Made by a program: the position numbers and the translations under genes. The notes beneath the pieces were generated by a model. The model ran no database searches, had not been told where the DNA came from, and saw nothing but the letters and a program-made list of their open reading frames with translations. A DNA stretch of 64,000 bases from positions 62,001-126,000 of the forward strand of contig NW_003546301.1 of assembly GCF_000090795.2 (NCBI RefSeq), in the 5' to 3' direction. This document shows positions 21,768-31,821 of the stretch, in pieces (within the stretch, counting starts at the first letter, position 1; each line of letters starts with the position of its first letter). Source of the DNA: Amphimedon queenslandica (Eukaryota; Porifera; Demospongiae; Haplosclerida; Niphatidae).

Positions 21768-23936
21768 TATGCCTATTGCCTATGAGAAATTGAATAATCT
21801 TTGGTAAATGGGTAAAAATTATCTCACTTATTATTGCTGCTGTGGACTAGATTTTTGCTTGGCTTGTTTGTCAGCCCCGCCTTGGATTGCGTGAAATAAC
21901 ACCCCCGCAATTGAAATACGATATTGGAAATTATAGTCAAATCTAGTATACTAAAACCACGTGTCAAAATTGTTTTGTGTGTCCAGCGGGCTGTCCAGTG
22001 TCTACACTCTTCTTTTTCTTCTCTTTAGTTTTTAGTAATTTTTAAAGTATCCTTTCAGAACTGAGCAGTTTCGGGTCTAAATGGAGCTCACGTTGCAGTG
22101 CATTTGGAAAGAACTACAAAAAGTACGAAAGAGAAAAAGAAGGAGGAGTACCACACAGAGTAAGAATATGGATTGCAAAAACCCTGATATATTATTTGTT
22201 AGCACTGCACATAGGTACTATTCTACAGCTGCTTTCTCAAGAAATTCTATAGAATGAAAGTAACCTAATAATTATAGTGGTAGCTGAAGGAGTATATGAT
22301 TTCAGTTGGTGATAAGAGTTTATTCTGAAATTTTTTATTAAAAAAAATTTTTTTTCCGAGAGCTTCGGAATGTCTTCTGATTATAATTTTTATTTTTGGA
22401 ATTTTTTCTGATTTTTTCAAGAGCGTGGGAATATTTTTCTCTGAAATTGATAATCCAATAGCACAAGCACTCTACCTTGAGTGAGTAGATGCATCTACAT
22501 GTATATTTACTTTAGGATGTGTGTGAAACTGACCCACACTATGTTAGAAGATTCGAGAGTGGATGTTGTGTTGTCAATGAAGAAGTGGGATAAATTTATC
22601 AGAAGGCAATTAACTTGACAACAATAAGATACAGCATTAGCAATGCTGGAATACTTGAACCCCCTCTCTCTCTCTTTGTGTGTTTATACAAAATAATAGT
22701 CTAATTCTGATAATTATAGAAATAATTTTGAAGTTTTTATCTGGACAGCAAATGCAATCAGATAGTGAGCTGTGAGCTGAACACTTTATTTATTTATCTA
22801 TTTTGAGATGCCAGCAGTGGCACTGGACCTATAATATGTACTGGACAAAAGGACAGTTGTCTGAGCAACAAAAGGTATAATAATTAATTGATAGATTAAT
22901 TAATTAATAGGTGGTAGCAATAGCGTAATGCGTGCTTTGCTCATTTTATAATTCTGGCCCCACTACTTTCTCTCCCCCTCTTATTCTCTCTCCCTCGATC
23001 CCCCCTCTCTTCTCCACCTCTCTCTTTTCTTTAGCCTAAGAAAACTATAGTTAGTGCGTCTGTTTAAGTTTTACTTTCCTAACCCAAACTGCACAGGAGA
23101 AATGGTTGCAAAGATGCAATTAGGTAACTAGAACAAGAGTTGTGCTATGTCATGAAAAGTGGCTGGGTGCATCATTGAACCTTATGGCTATAAAGAAAAC
23201 TACCCATACAAAGCATCTTGTGCAGGTGAGTGTGGTTGTGATTGCAGGTTAATTGATTTAAACATGATGCACATTGAATAGGTTGATGTAAGAGGAGTAC
23301 CAGCAATACAGTTAATTTTGTATCAAAACGTCAGCCATTAGCTGTTGTCTTTGATATGCAGAAACATCTTATATTAAAATGGAAGAGAGAGTATAGACCC
23401 AGTTTATTATCTAGTACTGATTTGCTTAGTGATTTATGTATAGTTGGATGTTGGAAAATAATTTTTTCTTTATTAAAAAATTTTTGAATCAAAATGAACA
23501 AATTAATAGTCAGTTTATTATGAGAGAGAGACACACACACAATGTGTGTATCACAGATCAAAAAAAGTAAGATTGAGAATAACAAACATTAACTTGTATG
23601 TTTATTTATTCTAACATTATACTTATGTGTAATAGTTTATATTGCAGGTTTATTAAACAACTACTTGTTGTTAGCATCAGCAGTTAGCTACATATGTATA
23701 TGTATATCCATTCTTATCCAGTGCTATGCTCCATGGACACATAACACATAAAGATGTTCAGCAGGGATTTTGCAGGCAGGGTTAAAATTAGATAAAATGC
23801 TGTTACCTAATGTATTAGGTATGAAGTAATTGCATTTTCAATTAGTGACCTTGCCTGTTACATCCGTAATTTATAGTCTTCATGTATTTTATATGCTTCA
23901 TAGCAAAAACAAGCTTAACTAATTTTATTGGTAAAG
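21768..23936. other. Gene-poor spacer, 2.2 kb
   Basis: Contains the TRIM-NHL promoter, a short CT repeat near 22662, a pyrimidine-rich tract (about 22960-23035), AT-rich sequence and the NHL fragment near 23707. Short frames (for example ATG at 22081, Lys/Arg-rich) have no support as genes. Confidence 0.5.
23675..23745 (-). pseudogene. Fragment of a TRIM-NHL paralog
   Basis: On the minus strand this encodes PWSIALDKNGYTYTYVANC then stop, matching the last NHL repeat of the gene at 19581-21767 (PYGIALDKNGHIYVAEY). A 21-base stretch (23707-23727) is identical to 19629-19649. No other TRIM-NHL domain is recognisable around it, so this looks like the tail of a dead or deleted paralog, in the same orientation about 4 kb away. 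Confidence 0.7.
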
Positions 23937-25873
23937 ATGATGCTGCCTGATTGTCTTTTACTCCTTGCAATTATTGGTAAGAATCTAAAAATGATAGTTA
24001 TTAGTTGTTATTGTTTCTTCAGGTAATATCCTTAATGTTAAAGGACAGGAACCAGTGTGTGCAAATTTCATGGATCAATCACTAGTGACACAGAGAGCAC
24101 AAGAGATAGGTAATAATTTAGTTGGAGGATATCTTTCTAATGAACTCAGAATGCTTCAAGAATATGAATTTGATTGTATCACAAATATAACCAGTCTCTT
24201 TTTGGGTATTGATGTGAGGATTGCTACTGACACTCGTACGCTTTTTCCTAGCATTCAGATTTTCAGACGGAATAGTGTAAATTTTAATCAGCTTGATCTC
24301 ATAGATGGCAGTGAAAGAGTAATTTATTATTCCACCTCTAACGTCAGTACTACTGGATTATTTGAATATGCACTCAACCCTCCCATGAGTATAACACATA
24401 GAGATCTTCTAGCTGTATCACAGCCACTAGAAGAAAGAAGTGTTGTCAGATTGTACTATGTCAATGGGGTCAGTTCTAATAGTGAAAGTCTATCATTTGG
24501 GTCTAAAAGTGTTACTCTAAATCCAACCACTACAAACCAATCAATACTAATATATCCAGTGTTAACAGGTAAGACACACTTTGAAAATTGATCCTACAGA
24601 ATGCTTTTAATTTTTTTAGATAGAAACTGTCTGATTAGCAATTTGATCAATACTTCATTTGTAATAGAAAATTCCCTTGGAATACACGAGTCTCAAATTT
24701 TTACAGGAGGAAGGCAGTACTTATATCCAGAAATGATTTTTTCATGTAATAGATCTGTAGTGAAATGGATCTATGCAGGCACAATTGTAGAAAGTAGTGA
24801 TGGACAACAACCTGAACTCCAAATATGGCGTAAAATAAATTCTGAATATGTTAAAGTAGGATCTAGTTTAGTTAATGCTAACACAGTGATTGGAACTAAC
24901 CTTTATGAGTTTGTTCCTCGGACTCCACTGCAGTTTCAAGAAAGTGACATATTTGGTGTTCATATTCCACCTTCTCATCAGAGTCAGATACGTTTACATG
25001 AACAAGTAGGAACTGGTCCCAAAAATATAATAATTTCTACTAGTAATGCATTGTCACAAATAAATGCAAGTGATTTAATGAAACCAATCTATAATAATAT
25101 TCCATTAATCACAGCAGAAATTGGTAAGCTATTTTTTTAATGGTAATAATAATAATTTCATAGGTCTAGACCAACCAACTGCCACTCCTATGACAGTGAG
25201 AATTTCTTGTAAGCACATCATAAAAACTTAGTATGCAAAAATTTGTACATTTTTAGCAGGTTTTTATGCTTCCAGTGTTTCTGACAGTGTATCTGCTTTC
25301 AATACTATGTCTATTTCGAAAAATGTACCTGCAACCAGCACAATATCTTCTGTGTTGATTTCTAGTGCTACTATGCCTGTATCATCGGTGAATCCATCTA
25401 ACACTGTATATGCAACAACATTATGTTCTAGTACTTCTGTTTGTGTATTAGTAGCAGTTTCAGTGGTACTGTTTTTAATTCTTGTAGTAACTGTCATGAT
25501 AATATTTAATATCTTTTTTATCCTTATTTGGAAAAGGAGGAAGATTGCAAGTGGGAAATCTACATCAAAATCATTAGGTTGTAATGATTTAACAAATGCA
25601 AGTTAGTATTGTATTACTTTTTAAATATACCATTATAATGATTATTTTACTATAGCTCTTCAGGAAGAGACATCAATTGAAAATTCGCTAGATGATTTAT
25701 CATTGTATAACAATCCACTTTACATGAGTAATGTCAACAATAATCAGCAACTGTCTGTCATTCATAGGGAGAATCAAGATATAGCAACAGAAAGAAATCT
25801 TTCGTATATTTCGAACACATGCAGTACTAATAATGATGAATTGTATTACTCAACTGTTGTCAACAAAGAATAA
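23937..25873 (+). CDS. Type I receptor with tandem ectodomains and tyrosine motifs
   Basis: Six exons: 23937-23976, 24023-24568, 24620-25123, 25164-25208, 25257-25601, 25656-25873; 565 residues, all junctions in frame. Exon 1 encodes a signal peptide (MMLPDCLLLLAIIG). Exons 2 and 3 each encode one domain of about 170 residues with a shared pattern (FDC/FSC ... PxLQIWR or PSIQIFR ... LYEF/LFEYAL ... DxxGVHIP/DLLAVSQP), so the ectodomain is an internal duplication of a domain I cannot name. A Ser/Thr-rich stalk, a helix (VLVAVSVVLFLILVVTVMII) and a KRRK stop-transfer follow. The cytoplasmic tail has YNNPLYMSN and, at the end, LYYSTVV, which fits the LxYxxV (ITIM-like) pattern. Probably a surface receptor signalling through SH2 or PTB proteins; inferred. 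At exon 5 the acceptor could also be CAG at 25259, losing one residue. Confidence 0.8.
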
Positions 25874-26008
25874 ACAAGATCATGATGCAGAGCTGGAACA
25901 TTCTAATTGCACTGTTACAAAAGTAACTGCATTGTGACTAATCAGTGCTATTGATTTAAATTTCAAATACTTTAGTTCAGTAGCTTAATAGTAATAATTA
26001 TGCCTCAC

Positions 26009-26371
26009 CAGGGGCGTAGCTGGGAAGGAAATAATGAAAGGGCACAGAGAAAAATGGCGCGCGAAGCGCGCCGAAAATTTGGCCACACCCCCTTTTTAGC
26101 GTTCGTATAGTGCACTAAAATAGCATTTTACGTATTTTAAAAGCATCAAAATCTTACATTTTCAACAATGATTAATGTAAAATGAGTGTTTTGTTTCGTC
26201 TACTTCTCATTTCTTGTACATTTACTGCTGTGCAATGTATTATAAATGATTACAAGGTGGTTAATTTATATTACTAGGTGGTAGGTAATAAAACAAACAA
26301 TGAATATCATTATCTACAACAATTGATGGGGGGCCCAGGCCCCTGTAGGCCCCCCCTCAGATACGCCCCTG
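26009..26371. mobile_element. hAT-like MITE, 363 bp
   Basis: Terminal inverted repeats CAGGGGCGTAGCT and AGATACGCCCCTG, flanked by a perfect 8-bp direct repeat TGCCTCAC (26001-26008 and 26372-26379). An 8-bp duplication and CAGGGGC ends are typical of the hAT superfamily. No transposase. Confidence 0.85.
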
Positions 26372-26472
26372 TGCCTCACAGTTAATGATAAATCTACAAC
26401 ACCATGAAAAATTCAGTATTGTTTCATAAAATTTGCATGTTTTGTAATATGAAATAAGTTTTATAAAGCATG

Positions 26473-26540
26473 TTTTATACACCGTTGATAGCATGAAACA
26501 AGTTTTATACACCGTTGATAACATGAAACAAGTTTTATGG
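26473..26540. repeat. 30-bp tandem repeat upstream of the UNC93-like gene
   Basis: Two full 30-bp units (26473-26502, 26503-26532; TTTTATACACCGTTGATA then RCATGAAACAAG) and a partial third. It ends about 70 bp before the start codon at 26608. Confidence 0.8.
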
Positions 26541-26585
26541 TGTATGGAGACAAAAATCTGCTTCTAATGCAGCACTACTGCTTGT

Positions 26586-26594
26586 GGGCGTGGC
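26586..26594 (+). promoter_or_regulatory. GC/CACCC-type box before the UNC93-like gene
   Basis: GGGCGTGGC 14 bp before the start codon. The same motif (AGGCGTGGC, 28305-28313) lies 10 bp before MOCS1, and variants precede other genes here. Role as an Sp/KLF-type site is inferred. Confidence 0.4.
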
Positions 26595-26607
26595 TGAAGT
26601 GTAAAAT

Positions 26608-28229
26608 ATGACAGAGGTTGAGGTCGAGCTTGAAGTCGTGAAACTTTCTCAAGAACTGAATGACCAACGTGTACCAGTGGAAGATGAAGAGAAGAAAGAG
26701 GAACACCCACGTCGTAGTATAATATGCTCACTCTCCCCGAAAGTAAAAGCCTACAAGAATGTCATTGGTGCTGGGTTGGCATTCAACCTCATCCTAAGCA
26801 GTGTGGTAGCCCTAGTCAGCCTGCAGAGTAGTCTTAACGATGAGCAAGGTTTAGGACTGGCTACGCTTGTGATAGGAAGCACGACTTTTCTAATATCAGG
26901 TATATTTACTTCATCGTTTATTAGAGCACTTGGAACTAAATATGCTTCTGTGGTTACATACACAATGTCTTTCATTTACATTCTTTCTAATTTTTACCCT
27001 ACTTGGTATACACTGGTGCCTGGTGCTTTTTGCTATGGTATCTCTCTGGGACCAGTCTTTGCATCTGTTAACATTCATGCAACTGTTACAGCAATGAAGT
27101 ACGCCCCTGCACTTAATGAAGATCCTGATCACCTCATTGCATTCTTCAATGGAATTGTAACAATGTTTTTCAAGTTAGGGTACTTGCCTGGTAATCTAGC
27201 GACGACCATCGTTCTGTTTAGTGAGAGGTCGCGTTTAGATGAAGAAATTGTTGATTCTTCTCTTCGTTCTGTCTGCAATAACACTGAAGTACAAAATTTG
27301 GATGAGACATACGTCTATATCTTGTTATCTTCATTCTTGATCATTGCAATTATTTCTATTTCAATACTGTGTATATTTGTGGATAATCCTGGAGTCAATT
27401 TGAAGTTTCAGTCTTGCTGTAAAGCAGCTACTGTTTATGTTAAGGATCCTGTTATTGCTACTTTTAAAATGTTCATTAATTGGAAGATACTCATGTTGCT
27501 TCCTGCTGCTGTACTGTCTTCCTTCCTTTCTTCTTCTACATTAGGAATTTTATCTAAGGTCTATATAAATACATTAGTGTAAACTATTACATATGTATCT
27601 CCTTTGATAGGTGTATGTATCAGATTGCATTGGTGTTCATTGGGTTGGTCTATTTTCACTCACTTATGGTACATGCAGTGGATTATCAGCTATAATAAGT
27701 GGTAGATTAGTCAAATATATTCCCCAGTTTATTATGGTGTATGTGGCATCTACTGTCATGCTTGGAGTGTTGTTGTTTCTGTTGTTTTGGGAGAGGGAAC
27801 CAAGCTATCTTGTAGCATTTTTACCAATAGGAATATTAGGATCCTGCGAAGGAATTTGGTTTAACATACCACCAAGTATGTAATTATTTTAAATTTACTT
27901 ATGCTCACTTTCTTTCCCCTCTCTCCTACCTTTTTGTTCCTCTGTTACTCATCTTCCAACTCCACCTATCTTTTGTAGTTCTTGTTGGTTTGCTGTTCCC
28001 ACAGCAAAAAGAGCCAGCATATGCTACCATAAGAATGGGGTTTGCTCTTGGTTATATCTTAGGATTTTCGGTTCCATTATTTGCAACTTTCAGCACCAAT
28101 TTGTGGATTGAAGTCGGGCTATTGCTCATATCAATAAGTACCTACAGTCTGTTGTATTTTAAAACACAGACAAAAGAACAGATATTTCCTTGCTGTTATA
28201 GGAAAATCATTCAGAAATCTAATGAATAA
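26608..28229 (+). CDS. UNC93-like major facilitator membrane protein
   Basis: Three exons: 26608-27558, 27611-27875, 27979-28229; 488 residues. About 11 hydrophobic helices (for example GLGLATLVIGSTTFLISGIF, VYILLSSFLIIAIISISILC) and the order of motifs match UNC93A/UNC93-like proteins: a YGISLGPVFASVNIH block, long luminal loop with Cys, then KVYVSDCIGVHWVGLFSLTYG and SGRLVKYIPQF, which parallels the family's GRL-x-KY motif. The N-terminus is acidic and cytosolic. Donor of intron 1 (AAG|GTCTAT) is weak but keeps frame and the motif. The family includes UNC93B1 (Toll-like receptor trafficking) and potassium-channel regulators; which role applies here is unknown. GGGCGTGGC (26586-26594) sits just upstream. 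AATAAA at 28288-28293 is only 30 bp before the next gene. Confidence 0.87.
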
Positions 28230-28287
28230 CGAATTTTAATAGTAGTCTATTATTATGTCTTTAGTCTTGTTGAATCAGCAATGTTGA

Positions 28288-28293
28288 AATAAA
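28288..28293 (+). terminator. Polyadenylation signal of the UNC93-like gene
   Basis: AATAAA 59 bases after the stop at 28229 and 30 bases before the MOCS1 start codon. Confidence 0.6.
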
Positions 28294-28322
28294 TACTTGA
28301 TGAAAGGCGTGGCTCAAATACA

Positions 28323-31300
28323 ATGGCAGTTCGCGTTTTAAGATTGAGAACAAGACCTGTTTTGTTAATGTGTAGGGAGGCTAGTAGTACTAGACTACCT
28401 GTTCAAGAAGCTCTTACAGATAAATTCGGGAGAAGTCACACCTATCTGAGGATATCGTTAACCGAAAGGTGCAACTTGAGATGTACGTGTGTAAAGCATC
28501 AATATTACTTCTTTCATATCATATTACACCGTATTATGTATAATAGGTCAGTACTGTATGCCAGAGGAAGGAGTGGAGTTAAGCCCGTCATCTGAGCTAT
28601 TGACAGCAAGTGAGATTGTTCGTTTAGCAAGTTTGTTTGTATCTCAAGGTGTGAATAAAATCAGACTGACTGGAGGAGAGCCACTCCTACGTACTGATTT
28701 GCTAGATATCATAAGTAAGTTGTGTGATCAGGATTCATACAGTGTATTTTAGAGATGTGCATTGTGAGCATTTGTTACTACTACACATAACGAACAACTG
28801 TTTAGCTCACTGTTTAGGAAGAATGGGCAAGGCAGTAATGCCGTAGTCATTTTGGGTCAATTACAATTTCACTCCTTCTGTAAAAATAGACTTATGCCAT
28901 GTATACTATAATTACTATTTGATATGTTTTTGCTTGATGAAAACATGGTTTGCTTGAGAAATGGTAGTTCAAGTGTCATGAAAGTAATCACCAGGGTTTC
29001 AGACAAATTGTGCTATGTGATTTAAATAACATACTTTATGAGCTTACAAGCAATGCATTGCTTTTAGAGTAATATTAAAATCCATAACTTTTGATCGGAA
29101 TCAAATTAATTATACAACAAATGGTATAACAGTGACAACTCAGTTTTGATCAAAATGTTACATTTTGTTTATGCAGGCAGCAGGTTTAAGCCTCAATTAC
29201 AATTGCATTATGTCCAATTACAATTGGGTTGACCCCAAGTCTATTACAAAAATATGTTGTAATTTTATGTATAATAGTTGAAATGGTAAAACTGGTGATT
29301 TTGGAAGGATAGAATTTTGGTAAATTAAAAAATTTTTTTAATTTTGGCAAATTTTTGGCGTGCATAAAGGTTGAAATTGGTTGTTTTAATTTTTTTGATA
29401 GCTATCAAAAGGCCAAATTCACAAAAATTTCACCTTAGGTATTGCAGTTTTTATGTACAGTATGTATTAAAGAGAGCCATAATTTCATTGAATATTAGTA
29501 ACTGACTTTAGACCGCTCCAATTAGGCCACTCCATTGTTTCTCCTTTCACAGGCGGGGCTGATGTGGGTGGGTGGTTTTATTTAATATTCATTAAAATTT
29601 TGGAAGATAAATTGATGCATAAATAATCAAATAATTATTAATTATTGCTGATGCAGGCTTGTGCAGGTAGGAAAGGGGAAACAATGCATCTATTTGGACT
29701 GCCTTATTATATTAAATAATACACTTTAGTTGGGCTTTCAATAGCTCAAGAAAAAAGGCACCCTACAGCATTGTGTTTTTGCTGTGGCCTCATGTACAAA
29801 ATTTAAAATTATTTAAGTACACTGATTTATTGCTTTATCTTTAGCCCAGCTCTCAGCTATATCTGGATTGAGCACTATTGGACTTACTACAAATGGGCTT
29901 ACTCTTGCTAAGAAGGTTCATTTATTAAAGGAAGCAGGTCTCTCTTCTGTCAATATTAGTCTTGATACACTCATACCACAGAAATTTGAATTTATCAGCC
30001 GGAGAAGAGGTGACTTTAATAATGTAATGTTATGTTCTATTTTTCATATTTTTAGGTCATGAGCGAGTATTGAATGCAATTGATAGTGCTATTGATAGTG
30101 GGATCAATCCTGTGAAAGTAATCATTTTCATAATGAAAGTAATATTGTATAGCTTCAATATAATTATAGGTAAATTGTGTTGTCATGCGTGGAGTTAATG
30201 ATGATGAATTGAATGACTTTGTTGCTCTCACAGAAGAAAAGGTTTTTTATTATTGTTATTGAAATTTAATTTTTCTGTTTTTGAAGCCAATAGATGTTCG
30301 GTTCATAGAGTACATGCCATTTGATGGAAACAAATGGAATACAAAACGTTTTTTGCCATATCATGAAATGCTTTCATCTCTCCAAAATTATTACCCATCA
30401 TTAGCCAGGCATCAAGACAGTGAAAATGACACATCAAAAGTTAGTTTCAAATTTAATGATTGTAATTCAATTGAGTATTACTGCTAGCATTATCAAGTGC
30501 CTGGCTACAAAGGAAGAGTGGGTTTTATCACATCAATGAGTGAACATTTTTGTGGATCATGTAACAGACTTCGTATAACGGCAGATGGAAATCTTAAGGT
30601 CAGGTGTTGCCATTAGTTATTGTTGTAATGTGATGTATTGTAGGTGTGTTTATTTGGAGCTAGTGAAGTATCGTTAAAAAATTACATAAGATCTGGTGCA
30701 TCAGATGAAGAACTATTACCAGTGATATCTGCTGCTGTTAAGAGGAAGCATCCTCATCATGCAGGTACCTGATACAGTCATAGTATTAGATACTAATTTC
30801 TGTCTGATTAGGCATGTTGACTCTTAGCAAAAGGAAAAACAGGCCAATGATTTTAATTGGTATATATATATACTCCATTTTTATTTATATTAATTCTTAT
30901 AATAATTATTTTAGGAGGATATCATACAAACGCAGCCAGTTTAGTCGCTAGCAGACTTCATCTTCATAAAATGTATTCAACTCTTTCACACATTGGCTCA
31001 GATGGCAACCCAAGGATGGTGGATATCACTGGAAAAAAGCACACAATGAGGACAGCTACTGCTGAAGGAACTATTGATTTGTCGTCTGAAGCAATGGAAT
31101 TATTTACTAGTCCTATAGCGAACCCTAAAGGCTCAGTAGCAGCAGTGGCTAGAATAGCTGCCATTATGGGTGTGAAAAAGACTCCAGAAATAATCCCATT
31201 ATGCCATCCAGTGAATATTACTAGTGTGGACATTACTGTAGATGTAAAAGACTTAGCTGTGATGATTAAAGTATGTGTAAAAAGTGAAGGACCTACTGGT

Positions 31301-31444
31301 GTAGAGATGGAAGCATTGACAGGTGTTTCATCTGGGCTGCTGGCTATATATGATATGACTAAGTCAACTGGGTACAAACATGTCATCAGAGATATACACC
31401 TCATTACAAAAACTGGAGGCAAAAGTACATTTAATAGCCAATAA
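28323..31444 (+). CDS. MOCS1: Molybdenum cofactor biosynthesis protein 1 (MoaA-MoaC fusion)
   Basis: Converts GTP to cyclic pyranopterin monophosphate, the first step of molybdenum cofactor synthesis, in mitochondria. Ten exons: 28323-28482, 28547-28714, 29845-30009, 30056-30117, 30170-30241, 30287-30439, 30488-30598, 30644-30764, 30812-30859, 30915-31444; 529 residues. The start is an Arg-rich presequence. The radical-SAM cluster is Cys50, Cys54, Cys57 (CNLRCQYC), with LTGGEPLLR after it; the second cluster is [14 protein letters not shown]...CLFG. The MoaA part closes in ILIGG (Gly354-Gly355) and runs straight into a full MoaC domain ([44 protein letters not shown]). Intron 2 (28715-29844) holds three repeats. 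The start codon is only 93 bp past the upstream gene's stop. Confidence 0.95.
28853..29236. mobile_element. GGGTCAATTACAATT inverted-repeat element, copy B (MOCS1 intron 2)
   Basis: Left end GGGTCAATTACAATTTCACT and right end CAATTACAATTGGGTTGACC face each other; interior shares the CACCAGGGTTTC and AGCTTACAAGCAATG blocks with copy C at 50026-50990. Shorter than copies A and C. Confidence 0.6.
29275..29450. mobile_element. Decayed relative of the 61489-61696 element
   Basis: Shares GGTAATTTTGGAAGG-like, GCATGCATAAAGGTT-like and GGCTATCAAAATGCCAAATT-like blocks, in the same order, with the CCGTATAG-family element at 61489. Termini are no longer clear. Confidence 0.5.
29511..29703. mobile_element. 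193-bp MITE with TTA target duplication (Harbinger-like)
   Basis: About 45-bp imperfect terminal inverted repeats (GACCGCTCCAATTAGG... and the complement of ...CTATTTGGACTGCC), each holding CATTGTTTCNCCTTTC. TTA occurs on both sides (29508-29510, 29704-29706), as in PIF/Harbinger elements. No coding capacity. Confidence 0.65.
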
Positions 31445-31821
31445 TGAAATTAAAATTTTTAAAAATATTATTGTATAATAATTATTGTATGTTGTTTAAT
31501 GCTATAAAGATGATACTCAATTTTTTGATCACATAATGCGTAAGAGTAAAGATGTGTGTACTCTTAAGCCCTACAGGCAAAACATTATAGCAAGGAAATG
31601 ATATTCTGTGAAAAGAGTTTGACATTCCATTGAGTGTCAAAAAATAATACATTGATAATCAACTAGGAAGGTTAATTAAAGCCTGAATTTTTTTACGATA
31701 ATGGTCAGTGTCTTTTGCACACTAATACCACAATGGAAATCGAATGCCTATTGCCAAGTTGAAATGGAATTGTAATATATACTGATTTGACAAAATAAAA
31801 ATGTATAATAACAAAAGTATT
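31445..31821. other. Convergent spacer, MOCS1 / eEF2K
   Basis: AT-rich 3' flanks of two convergent genes. No frame, RNA gene or repeat recognised. Confidence 0.4.

Noticed and set aside
22081-22160. Possible small Lys/Arg-rich coding start
   Set aside because: Short, low complexity and no plausible downstream exon.
30964-31422. 152-codon minus-strand frame over the MOCS1 MoaC exon
   Set aside because: Antisense shadow of a conserved coding exon.
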